Of a stretch of DNA of 33,763 nucleotides, positions 15,197-22,390 are shown in pieces (position 1 is the first letter of the stretch; the number at the start of each line of letters is the position of its first letter). The DNA is taken from contig CAMLGG010000022.1 in the NCBI GenBank assembly GCA_946479475.1, positions 1 through 33,763 on the forward strand. The letters run 5' to 3'. A model generated the notes under the pieces. The model was not told the DNA's origin. It did no database searches and saw only the letters and a list, made by a program, of their open reading frames with translations. Position numbers and translations under genes: made by a program. This DNA is from an uncultured Ideonella sp. (lineage in GTDB: Bacteria > Pseudomonadota > Gammaproteobacteria > Burkholderiales > Burkholderiaceae).

Positions 15197-15997
15197 ATGC
15201 CCAACACCTTCAAGGCCGCGCTTGCCCGCGGCGAGCCGCAGGTCGGCCTGTGGCTGTCGCTCGCCCAGCCCTACACCGCCGAGGTCTGCGCGACCGCCGG
15301 CTTCCAGTGGCTGCTGATCGACGGCGAGCACGCGCCCAACGACGTGCGCTCCACGCTGGCCCAGTTGCAGGCGGTGGCGCCGTACCCCGCGCATCCCGTC
15401 GTGCGGGCCGTTCAGGGCGAGCCGGCGCTGATCAAGCAGCTGCTCGACATCGGCGCGCAGACCGTCCTGGTGCCGATGGTGGACACCGCCGAGCAGGCCG
15501 CCGCACTCGTCAAGGCCACCCGCTACCCGCCAGAGGGCATCCGCGGCGTCGGCTCGGGCGTGGCGCGGGCCTCGCGCTGGGCGGCCCGGCGCGATTACCT
15601 CGAGGTGGCCAACGACGAGGCCTGCCTGCTGGTGCAGGCCGAGACGGTGACGGCGCTGGCCAACCTCGAGGCGATCTGCGCAGTCGATGGCGTCGACGGC
15701 GTCTTCATCGGCCCGTCCGACCTGGCCGCCTCGATGGGCCGCCGCGGCCAGCCCGGCCATCCTGCCGTGCAGGAGGCCATCGAGCGGGCCATCGTCACCA
15801 TCACCGCGTGCGGCAAGGCGGCCGGCACCTTGACAGGCGATGCGGCCGCCGCCCGCCGCTATCTCGAGCTGGGCGCGCGCTTCGTCGCCGTCGGCATCGA
15901 TGTGACCTTGCTCGCGCAAGCGACGCGCAAGCTCGCATCGGACTTCGGCCTCGGCGCCAGCACCGGCACGCCTTCGCCGAACGCCGGTCCGTATTGA
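15197..15997 (+). CDS. hpaI: HpaI-type class II pyruvate aldolase (HpcH/HpaI family)
   Basis: The 266-residue product aligns by eye with E. coli HpaI almost throughout: [43 protein letters not shown] and [13 protein letters not shown]. The family's catalytic and metal-binding residues fall at the same numbers: His45, Arg70, Glu149 and Asp175. The enzyme cleaves 4-hydroxy-2-oxo acids to pyruvate plus an aldehyde; E. coli HpaI uses 4-hydroxy-2-oxoheptanedioate and yields succinate semialdehyde. Relatives such as GarL use 5-keto-4-deoxyglucarate, and HpaI is promiscuous. No 4-hydroxyphenylacetate pathway genes are nearby, so the physiological substrate is uncertain. The last dozen or so residues ([13 protein letters not shown]) are an extra polar tail. 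Confidence 0.93.
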   Translation: MPNTFKAALARGEPQVGLWLSLAQPYTAEVCATAGFQWLLIDGEHAPNDVRSTLAQLQAVAPYPAHPVVRAVQGEPALIKQLLDIGAQTVLVPMVDTAEQAAALVKATRYPPEGIRGVGSGVARASRWAARRDYLEVANDEACLLVQAETVTALANLEAICAVDGVDGVFIGPSDLAASMGRRGQPGHPAVQEAIERAIVTITACGKAAGTLTGDAAAARRYLELGARFVAVGIDVTLLAQATRKLASDFGLGASTGTPSPNAGPY

Positions 15998-16021
15998 CTC
16001 CCTCTTCCCTTCGAACACACC

Positions 16022-17086
16022 ATGAGCAAGACCTATCGCATCGCCGCCATTCCGGGCGACGGCATTGGCAAGGAAGTGATGCCCGAGGGCCTGCGCGCCC
16101 TGAACGCCGCCGCCAGCCGCTTCGGCTTCAAGCTGGAGGTCACGCCCATCGAATGGGCCGCCTGCGACTACTACCTGCAGCACGGCACCATGATGCCGGC
16201 CGACTGGAAGGAGCAGCTGCAGGGCCAGGACGCGATCTACTTCGGCGCCGCCGGCTGGCCGGCCGCCGTGCCCGACCACGTCTCGCTGTGGGGCTCGCTG
16301 CTGAAGTTCCGCCGCGAGTTCGACCAGTACATCAACCTGCGGCCGGTGCGCCTGTTCGAAGGCGTGCCCTGCCCGCTGGCCGGCCGCAAGCCGGGCGACA
16401 TCGACTACTTCGTGGTGCGCGAGAACACCGAGGGCGAGTACACCAACCTCGGCGGCGTGATGTACCCCGGCACCGAGCGCGAGCTGGTGATCCAGGAGTC
16501 GGTGTACTCGCGCTTCGGCGCCGAGCGCGTGCTGAAGTACGCCTTCGAGCTGGCGAAGTCGCGCCCGCGCAAGGAGCTCACGGTCGCGACCAAGAGCAAC
16601 GGCATCGCGATCAGCATGCCGTGGTGGGATGCCCGCGCCGACGAGGTCGGGCAGCGGTACCCCGAGGTGAAGGTCGACAAGCAGCACATCGACATCCTCT
16701 CTGCCCGCTTCGTGCTGCAGCCCCAGCGCTTCGACGTGGTGGTGGCCACCAACCTCTTCGGCGACATCCTGAGCGACCTCGGGCCGGCGACCACCGGCAC
16801 CATCGGCCTGGCGCCCTCGGCCAACCTCAACCCCGAGCGCAAGTTCCCTTCGCTGTTCGAGCCGGTGCACGGCTCGGCGCCGGACATCTACGGCCAGAAC
16901 ATCGCCAACCCCGTCGCCATGATCTGGTCGGGCGCGCTGATGCTGGACTTCCTCGGCGAGAAGGCCGCGCACGACGCCATCCTGAAGGCCATCGAGACGG
17001 TGCTGGCCGATGGCCCGCACACGCGCGACCTGGGTGGCAAGGCGTCTACCACCGAGATGGGTGAGGCCATCGCGAAGCTGGTGTAA
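16022..17086 (+). CDS. ttuC: Tartrate dehydrogenase/decarboxylase or D-malate dehydrogenase (TtuC/DmlA type)
   Basis: The 354-residue product is a beta-decarboxylating dehydrogenase of the isocitrate/isopropylmalate family. The N-terminal IAAIPGDGIGKEV, the REN-TEGEY segment (about 133-140), Lys191 in ATKSNG and the metal-binding acids in VVATNLFGDILSDLG (Asp248, Asp252) are all present. The GAAGWP and DHVSLWGSLLKFRREFDQYINLRP segments mark the tartrate/D-malate branch rather than LeuB. It would convert tartrate or D-malate to glycerate or pyruvate with NAD+. In this operon it fits degradation of hydroxylated dicarboxylates. It follows the aldolase by 24 bases and is followed by a T-poor stem-loop. 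Confidence 0.88.
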   Translation: MSKTYRIAAIPGDGIGKEVMPEGLRALNAAASRFGFKLEVTPIEWAACDYYLQHGTMMPADWKEQLQGQDAIYFGAAGWPAAVPDHVSLWGSLLKFRREFDQYINLRPVRLFEGVPCPLAGRKPGDIDYFVVRENTEGEYTNLGGVMYPGTERELVIQESVYSRFGAERVLKYAFELAKSRPRKELTVATKSNGIAISMPWWDARADEVGQRYPEVKVDKQHIDILSARFVLQPQRFDVVVATNLFGDILSDLGPATTGTIGLAPSANLNPERKFPSLFEPVHGSAPDIYGQNIANPVAMIWSGALMLDFLGEKAAHDAILKAIETVLADGPHTRDLGGKASTTEMGEAIAKLV

Positions 17087-17109
17087 TCGCAGGCTCCCAT
17101 CCCTGCCCG

Positions 17110-17130
17110 GCCCTCTGGATGGCAGAGGGC
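17110..17130 (+). terminator. Stem-loop after the catabolic operon
   Basis: GCCCTCTG (17110-17117) pairs perfectly with CAGAGGGC (17123-17130) around a 5-base loop in the 57-base gap between ttuC and fpr. No T-run follows, so it may only weaken read-through or stabilise the upstream mRNA 3' end. Confidence 0.4.
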
Positions 17131-17143
17131 GCACCTCTTCACG

Positions 17144-17920
17144 ATGAGCGCATTCAGCACCGAGAAGGTCACCCACGTCCACCACTGGAACGAGTCGCTG
17201 TTCACCTTCCAGTGCACGCGCGACCAGGCCCTGCGCTTCGACAGCGGCCAGTTCGTGATGATCGGCCTGATGGTCGATGGCAAGCCGCTGATGCGCGCCT
17301 ACAGCGTGGCCAGCGCCCACTACGACGAGCGGCTGGAGTTCTTCAGCATCAAGGTACCCAACGGCCCGCTGACCTCGCGCCTGCAGCACCTGCGCGTGGG
17401 CGACTCGGTCCTGGTCGGCCGCAAGGCCCACGGCACGCTGCTGCTGGACGACCTGCTGCCGGGCAGGAACCTCTACCTCTTCGGCACCGGCACCGGCCTC
17501 GCCCCCTTCCTCAGCATCATCAAGGACCCGGCGGCCTACGAGCGCTTCGAGAAGGTCGTGCTCGTCCACGGCGTGCGCACCAGGAGCGAGCTGGCCTACG
17601 CCCAGATGATCGAGGAGGAGCTGCCGGGCAACGAGTTCTTCGGCGAGGACGTGCGCCAGAAGCTCATCTACTACCCCACGGTGACGCGCGAGCCCTTCAA
17701 GAACCAGGGCCGCCTCACCGACCTCATGCACAGCAACAAGCTGTTCGACGACATCGGCCTGCCCCCGCTCGATCGCGAGCGCGACCGCGCCATGATCTGC
17801 GGCAGCCCCAGCATGCTGAAGGACACCTGCGCCCTGCTCGACGAGTACGGCCTGAAGGTGTCGCCCCGGCTGGGCGAGCCGGGCGACTATGTCTTCGAGC
17901 GCGCCTTCGTCGAGCGTTGA
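17144..17920 (+). CDS. fpr: Ferredoxin/flavodoxin-NADP+ reductase
   Basis: The 258-residue product is a bacterial-type Fpr. The FAD-binding signature RAYSVAS is at 51-57 and the NADP-binding GTGTGLAPF at 114-122. MICGSPSMLKDT lies in the C-terminal domain, followed by the subclass C-terminus ERAFVER. It transfers electrons between NADPH and ferredoxin or flavodoxin in the cytoplasm. It is separated from the catabolic operon by 57 bases with a stem-loop and is probably an independent gene. An older housekeeping role, such as redox balance or Fe-S and oxidative-stress support, is more likely than a role in the acid pathway. Confidence 0.95.
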   Translation: MSAFSTEKVTHVHHWNESLFTFQCTRDQALRFDSGQFVMIGLMVDGKPLMRAYSVASAHYDERLEFFSIKVPNGPLTSRLQHLRVGDSVLVGRKAHGTLLLDDLLPGRNLYLFGTGTGLAPFLSIIKDPAAYERFEKVVLVHGVRTRSELAYAQMIEEELPGNEFFGEDVRQKLIYYPTVTREPFKNQGRLTDLMHSNKLFDDIGLPPLDRERDRAMICGSPSMLKDTCALLDEYGLKVSPRLGEPGDYVFERAFVER

Positions 17921-17937
17921 TTCGAGGCGTGCCCGCG

Positions 17938-18456
17938 ATGAACCGGTCTCTTGCCCTCCTCGTCGCAAGCGCCGCCGCCGGCGTGTTCGCCATTCCGGCC
18001 ACTGCCGCTCCTGCGCTGCGCTGTTCCGTCGAAGCGCCTGCGCGCGTGGCGGCCGGCCAGGCGGTGGTCCTGAAGTTCACGCTCCGCAACCCCGGCCCCT
18101 CGCCGCTGCAGGTGCTGAAGTGGAACACGCCGTTCGAGGGCTCCTGGCTGGCCCCCTTCGTGGAGCTCACCCGCGACGGCCGTCCGGTGCCCTACCAGGG
18201 GCCGATGGTCAGGCGCGCCGAGCCCAAGGCCGACAGCTACCTCAGGCTGGAAGGGCGCGGCTCGGCCACCGCCGAGATCGAGCTCGCCCCGGCCTTCGAC
18301 GTCTCGGTGCCGGGCCGCTACCGCGTGCAGCCCCGGCTGCACATCGACGACCTGCACGTGGCCCATGCCGGGCCGGTGGAGCGGCCTCGCGGCGAGCACC
18401 AGGGCGCCGATGTCGCCTGCCCCGCCGTGCGGTTCGAGGTCCTCATCCCCCGCTAG
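17938..18456 (+). CDS. Secreted protein resembling the pro-domain of M35 metallopeptidases
   Basis: The 172-residue product has a signal peptide (cleavage near ATAA-PA, about residue 23) and one beta-rich domain. RVAAGQAVVLKFTLRNPGPSPLQVLKWNTPFEG, then FVELTRDGRPVPYQGPMVRR and YRVQPRL, resembles by memory the N-terminal pro-region of deuterolysin/peptidyl-Lys M35 proteases. No zinc HEXXH motif or catalytic domain follows, so it stands alone. It may be a periplasmic inhibitor or chaperone of a protease, or a domain with another role; this is inference. Cys29 and Cys164 could form a disulfide. ATG 17938 is 18 bases after fpr, and its end overlaps the convergent flavoreductase gene by 14 bases. 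Confidence 0.75.
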   Translation: MNRSLALLVASAAAGVFAIPATAAPALRCSVEAPARVAAGQAVVLKFTLRNPGPSPLQVLKWNTPFEGSWLAPFVELTRDGRPVPYQGPMVRRAEPKADSYLRLEGRGSATAEIELAPAFDVSVPGRYRVQPRLHIDDLHVAHAGPVERPRGEHQGADVACPAVRFEVLIPR

Positions 18457-19183
18457 CCTCGCCTTCGCCGCTGCCCACGGCGCCGCGCTTCCAGTAGGCC
18501 GCCGCACGGATGGCCCGCTTGTCGTGGCCCTTCTGGTCGACCAGGATGCGGCGCAGCTCGGCCATGGTCGAAGCCTCGCCCGCGGCCCACACGTAGCCTT
18601 CGCCTGGCGGCAGGTCGAACGCGCGGATCGCCTCGAGGCAGGCCGCATCGTCGTCCACCCAGGTGATCTGCAGGTCGGCCGCGGTGCGCGGCGGCCGGCG
18701 ATCCGCCGCGTCGGGCACCTGCAGGACGGCGTGCACCTTCGTCCCCGCCGGCAGCTCCTCCAGCCGCCGCGCGATGGCCGGCAGCGCGGTCTCGTCGCCT
18801 GCCAGCAGGTGCCAGTCGTAATCGGTCGGGATGATGAAGGAGCCCCGCGGCCCGGCGATGCGCAGCGGCTGGCCGGGCTGCGCCTGTTCCGCCCAGCTCG
18901 CGGCCGGGCCGTCGCCGTGCAGCACGAACTCGATCACCAGCTCGCGCGCCTCGTTGTCGAAGCGGCGCGGCGTGTAGTCGCGCCGCACGGGATCCTCCTC
19001 GCCGGTGTCGATGAAGACCTTGACGTGGTCGTCGAAGGAGGGGCTGACGAAATCCGACAGCGAATCGCCGCCGAGGGTGACGGCCACGAGGTGCGGCGAC
19101 AGGCGCTCGACCTGCCGCACCTCGAGGTCGCGGTACTTCAATTCATGGCGAACGCGTTGGACGCGGCCGAGGATGCTGCTCAT
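18443..19183 (-). CDS. Siderophore-interacting FAD-binding ferric reductase (SIP family)
   Basis: The 246-residue product belongs to the siderophore-interacting protein family (ViuB/YqjH-like). These are NADPH- or ferredoxin-dependent flavoproteins that reduce ferric siderophores in the cytoplasm. The FAD-binding RRDYTPRRFD segment follows a DDHVKVFI stretch. The NADP-binding part has HLLAGDETALPAIARRLEELP, and the C-terminal VWAAGEASTMAELRRIL and YWKRG motifs are diagnostic. The start at ATG 19183 matches the family N-terminus; the frame extends 20 residues upstream to 19243 without a better start. No siderophore synthesis or uptake genes are in the window. It overlaps the convergent secreted-protein gene by 14 bases. 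Confidence 0.93.
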   Translation of the reverse strand: MSSILGRVQRVRHELKYRDLEVRQVERLSPHLVAVTLGGDSLSDFVSPSFDDHVKVFIDTGEEDPVRRDYTPRRFDNEARELVIEFVLHGDGPAASWAEQAQPGQPLRIAGPRGSFIIPTDYDWHLLAGDETALPAIARRLEELPAGTKVHAVLQVPDAADRRPPRTAADLQITWVDDDAACLEAIRAFDLPPGEGYVWAAGEASTMAELRRILVDQKGHDKRAIRAAAYWKRGAVGSGEGEASGG

Positions 19184-19229
19184 CCGCCCATGATGCCGTG
19201 CCGTGCTTGACCTTCCGCCAATTGCGGTA

Positions 19230-20129
19230 TCAAGGCGTGCCAAGCGTTGCCTCGATCGCGGCGAGCCGCTCGCGCAAGGCCGCCGAGGCGCGGGTAATGG
19301 GTGCGCGCAGTTCGTCGGTCATGCGTCCCTGCATCGCCAGCACGGCCTTCAGCGGCCCGGGGTTCGGCTCGGCGAACAAGGCCTCGATCAGCGGCACGAG
19401 CGGCTGCCAGGCGGCACGGGCCGCCCGCAGGTCCCCGCGTGCGATGGCGGCCAGCACTTCGGAGAAGCGCTCCGTGTGAAGGTGGGCGCTCGCGGCCATC
19501 GCGCCGGCACCGCCGAGCGCGAGCGTGCCGAAGATCTGCAGGTCCTCGCCGGCCAGCACGGCCAGGCGGCCATCGGCGATCAGGGCCTGCGTCTTGCCGG
19601 CGTCGCCGCCGCAGTCCTTCACGGCCCGGATCCGCGGATGCGCCGCGAGCGAGAGCATCGTCTCGCGGCCGATCACCGCACCTGTGCGGTAAGGGATGTC
19701 GTAGATCACGAGCGGCACTGCACTGGCATCGGCCAGGGTCTCGAACCACATGCGAAGTCCGTCCTGCGAAGGACGCACGTAATGCGGCGCCGGCACGAGC
19801 AGGCCGCAAAGGCCAGGCACCTCGGATCGCGCCAGCGAGCGCACCCATGTGCGGGTCTCGCCGAGGTGGTAGCCGCTGACGCCCATGATCAGCCGGCGAT
19901 CGCCCGCATGGCGCGAGACGGTGGCCAGGCAGGCGAGCTGCTCGTCCTCGTCGAGCGCCGCGGCTTCGCCGGTCGAGCCGCAGACCACGAAGCCGGTCGC
20001 CCCGGCCTTCGAGAGCGATCGCGTCAACGCGCCAAGCGCCTCGTGATCGACGGCGCCGCGGTCGTCGCTGAACGGCGTGACGAGCGGCACCCACAGGCCG
20101 GAGAAGTCGTTGGATGGATCGGTGGGCAT
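19230..20129 (-). CDS. Dihydrodipicolinate synthase (DapA)/N-acetylneuraminate lyase family protein
   Basis: The 299-residue product is a class I aldolase of the DapA family. The Schiff-base Lys171 (AVKDCGGD), Tyr143 and Arg148 (VIYDIPYRTG), and Ser52-Thr53 in GSTGEAAALDEDE correspond to E. coli DapA Lys161, Tyr133, Arg138 and Thr44-Thr45. The arginine that recognises the substrate carboxylate in DapA is retained, so lysine biosynthesis is possible. Lone DapA-like lyases in Burkholderiales often have other keto-acid substrates, so I leave the symbol empty. ATG 20129 has AAAGGA upstream on its strand and is preferred to an in-frame ATG at 20225. It is divergent from selO and 46 bases upstream of the flavoreductase gene. 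Confidence 0.85.
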   Translation of the reverse strand: MPTDPSNDFSGLWVPLVTPFSDDRGAVDHEALGALTRSLSKAGATGFVVCGSTGEAAALDEDEQLACLATVSRHAGDRRLIMGVSGYHLGETRTWVRSLARSEVPGLCGLLVPAPHYVRPSQDGLRMWFETLADASAVPLVIYDIPYRTGAVIGRETMLSLAAHPRIRAVKDCGGDAGKTQALIADGRLAVLAGEDLQIFGTLALGGAGAMAASAHLHTERFSEVLAAIARGDLRAARAAWQPLVPLIEALFAEPNPGPLKAVLAMQGRMTDELRAPITRASAALRERLAAIEATLGTP

Positions 20130-20209
20130 GAGTGTCCTTTCGAGGTTGACCGAGGGGATCGACCGCCGTTGGACACGCCAGGGAATGCGCCTTCGCCGGG
20201 CGGCGAGGC

Positions 20210-20276
20210 CGGTTCCGTCGCTCATCCGACGACGGAACCGCAGCTCCGGTCAGACGAGCCGGGCTTTTTCTTTTTT
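20210..20276 (+). terminator. Tandem hairpins with a T-run in the dapA-like/selO gap
   Basis: The 274-base gap 20130-20403 holds an 11-bp perfect stem (20210-20220 with 20230-20240, 9-base loop). A second stem follows at once: AGCTCCGG 20242-20249 with CCGGGCT 20259-20265, one bulged T. It runs into a T-rich tract at 20265-20276. This is a good intrinsic terminator on the plus strand, but no annotated plus-strand gene lies just upstream. It may attenuate the selO leader or end a small RNA. The rest of the gap shows nothing clear. Confidence 0.6.
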
Positions 20277-20403
20277 CGAGGCGCGCACGCCTGCCGCTGG
20301 AGCGGACCGGGGCAGGACGTGCGGGCAGGAAGGCATGCCCCGACTCTAGCAGCGCGAGACACCTGGGCAGACGCGGCCAAGCCGTTCGCGGCACACTGGA
20401 CGC

Positions 20404-21903
20404 ATGGCCTCGTTCGGTTTCGACAACACCTACGCCCGGGAACTGCCGGGCTTCTACGCCGCCGTTCAGCCGGCCAGCGTGCCCGCCCCGCGACTGCTCT
20501 TCCTCAACGAGCCGCTGGCCGCGGAGCTGGGACTCGATGCGGCGGACATGCGCGGCCCCGAGGGCGCGGCGCTGTTCGCCGGCAACGCATTGCCCGAAGG
20601 CGCCCAGCCCATCGCGCAGGCCTATGCGGGCCACCAGTTCGGCGGCTTCTCGCCGCAGCTGGGCGATGGCCGCGCCCTGCTGCTGGGCGAGCTGATCGAC
20701 CGGGAAGGCCAGCGCCGCGACATCGCGCTCAAGGGCTCCGGGCGGACACCCTTTTCGCGCGGCGGCGACGGCAAGGCCGCCATCGGCCCGATGCTGCGCG
20801 AGGTGCTGATCGGCGAGGCGATGCACGCGCTGGGCATCCCGACGACGCGGGCGCTCGCCGTCGCGGCGACGGGCGAGACGGTCTACCGCGAGGTGGCGTT
20901 GCCCGGCGCCGTGCTCACCCGGGTGGCCGCAAGCCACCTGCGCGTCGGCACCTTCCAGTTCTTCGCTGCGCGGGGGCAGCTGGACATGCTGCGCCGCCTC
21001 GCCGACTACACCATCGCCCGCCACGATCCCGGGCTCGCCGGATCGCCGCAACCCGAGCTGGGCCTGCTGAAGGCGGTGGCGATGCGGCAGGCCTCGCTCA
21101 TTGCGCAGTGGATGAACGTCGGCTTCATCCACGGCGTGATGAACACCGACAACATGGCCTTGTCGGGCGAGACCATCGACTACGGCCCCTGCGCCTTCAT
21201 GGAGGCCTACGACCCGGCCACGGTCTTCAGCAGCATCGACCACGGCGGCCGCTACGCCTACGCCAACCAGCCCCTCATCGCGCGCTGGAACCTGGCGCGC
21301 TTCGCCGAGGCCCTGCTGCCGCTGATGGCGCCGGCGGACGACGAGGCGGCCATCCAGAAGGCGGTCGACGGCGCCATGGAGGTCATCGACGCCTTTCCCT
21401 CGTGGTACGCCGCCGAGTTGCTGCAAGGCCAGCGCGCCAAGCTGGGCCTGCTTGCGGGCACGGCGGCGGACGACGCCGCGGACACCAGCCTGGTGGACGA
21501 TTGGCTCGCGCTGTTGCACGCGCAATCCGTCGACTTCACCCTCGCGTGGCGGGCACTGGCGGACGCGGCCTCAGGCAACGAAACCCCGCTGCAAGCCCTG
21601 TTCGCCGACCCGGCCGCCCTGGCCCCCTGGTTGGCTCGCTGGCGCGAGCGCGGTGCGCGAGACGGCGCCATGCCCATCGAGCGGGCCGCGCGAATGCGCC
21701 AGGCCAGCCCCTGGATCATCCCGCGCAACCACCGGGTCGAAGAGGCGCTGAACGCGGCCATGCACGACGACGACCTCGCGCCCTTCGAGCGCCTGCTGGC
21801 CGCCGTGCGCCGGCCGTTCGACGAAGACCCCTCGCTCGCGCCCTATGCCGAGCCCGCGCCGGCCGAAGTCACCGCCTGCTTCCGCACGTTCTGCGGCACT
21901 TGA
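20404..21903 (+). CDS. selO: Protein adenylyltransferase SelO (YdiU)
   Basis: The 499-residue product is a pseudokinase-fold enzyme that transfers AMP to protein Ser/Thr/Tyr, linked to redox stress. Family motifs are present: [36 protein letters not shown] (Lys110), HGVMNTDNM (Asn247, Asp249) and [13 protein letters not shown] (Asp259). Cys497 is third from the C-terminus (TFCGT). That is where eukaryotic SelO has selenocysteine and E. coli SelO has the Cys that pairs with Cys272. The matching partner here is Cys263. The ATG has no strong ribosome-binding site (CACTGGACGC precedes it). A two-hairpin element with a T-run lies about 130 bases upstream and may control transcription into the gene. 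Confidence 0.95.
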   Translation: MASFGFDNTYARELPGFYAAVQPASVPAPRLLFLNEPLAAELGLDAADMRGPEGAALFAGNALPEGAQPIAQAYAGHQFGGFSPQLGDGRALLLGELIDREGQRRDIALKGSGRTPFSRGGDGKAAIGPMLREVLIGEAMHALGIPTTRALAVAATGETVYREVALPGAVLTRVAASHLRVGTFQFFAARGQLDMLRRLADYTIARHDPGLAGSPQPELGLLKAVAMRQASLIAQWMNVGFIHGVMNTDNMALSGETIDYGPCAFMEAYDPATVFSSIDHGGRYAYANQPLIARWNLARFAEALLPLMAPADDEAAIQKAVDGAMEVIDAFPSWYAAELLQGQRAKLGLLAGTAADDAADTSLVDDWLALLHAQSVDFTLAWRALADAASGNETPLQALFADPAALAPWLARWRERGARDGAMPIERAARMRQASPWIIPRNHRVEEALNAAMHDDDLAPFERLLAAVRRPFDEDPSLAPYAEPAPAEVTACFRTFCGT

Positions 21904-21967
21904 GCACGGCCGCCGGCGCACGGGCCGGCTAAAATTCGCGCCTTTCCACAGCCCCTGGCTCTACACC

Positions 21968-22390
21968 ATGCAACGCTGTGCCCACGGCGCCTCCCGCCGT
22001 CGCATGTTCCTGTCCGCCGCTGCCGCCGTCCTGGCCTCGGCCCTGCCCTTCGCCTCTGCCCGGGCGCAAGCGCTGATGCGCCGCTTCCCGCGCACCGCGC
22101 TGCGCGGCGAGATCGCCTTCGGCGCCTTCCCGCAGGTCGCCGTCAACGGCCAGCCGGCGCAGCTTTCGCCAGGCTCTCGGGTGAGGGACCTGCGCAACAT
22201 GGTCGCCCTGCCCGGCGCGCTGGTGGGCAACAAGTACGTCGTGAACTACACCATCGACTCGATGGGCCTGGTGCACGAGGTCTGGGTCCTGCGCCCCGAC
22301 GAGATCGCCGTGCAACCCTGGCCCCGCTCGCCGGCCGAGGCGCAGGCCTGGTTCTTCGACGAGAACGCGCAGACCTGGAGCAAGCCGTGA
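21968..22390 (+). CDS. Small secreted protein with Tat-like signal, unknown function
   Basis: The 140-residue product begins with a Tat-like signal, [25 protein letters not shown], with cleavage near residue 37. The mature domain of about 100 residues has [30 protein letters not shown] and [20 protein letters not shown], suggesting a compact beta fold. I do not recognise a named family; similar small proteins are often seen just before miaB in Burkholderiales, which is from memory only. A TAAAAT element at 21930-21935 may be its -10, without a good -35. Its stop overlaps the GTG start of miaB (GTGA), so the two are translationally coupled. A shorter start at the next Met (22004) is possible. 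Confidence 0.75.
   Translation: MQRCAHGASRRRMFLSAAAAVLASALPFASARAQALMRRFPRTALRGEIAFGAFPQVAVNGQPAQLSPGSRVRDLRNMVALPGALVGNKYVVNYTIDSMGLVHEVWVLRPDEIAVQPWPRSPAEAQAWFFDENAQTWSKP

Noticed and set aside
16022..17086. Reading the TtuC/DmlA gene as leuB or isocitrate dehydrogenase
   Set aside because: The GAAGWP and WGSLLKFRREFDQYINLRP segments fit the tartrate/D-malate branch, and the operon has no leucine or TCA genes.
15131..17968. 945-codon antisense frame opposite hpaI, ttuC and fpr
   Set aside because: It has the same composition signature of a shadow frame (Arg/Gly/His/Val-rich, no motif), and the opposite strand has three recognised enzymes.
19180..19192. Short reading frame ATGGGCGGATGA overlapping the flavoreductase start
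   Set aside because: It has only three codons, with no ribosome-binding site; it is coincidental overlap with the true ATG at 19183.
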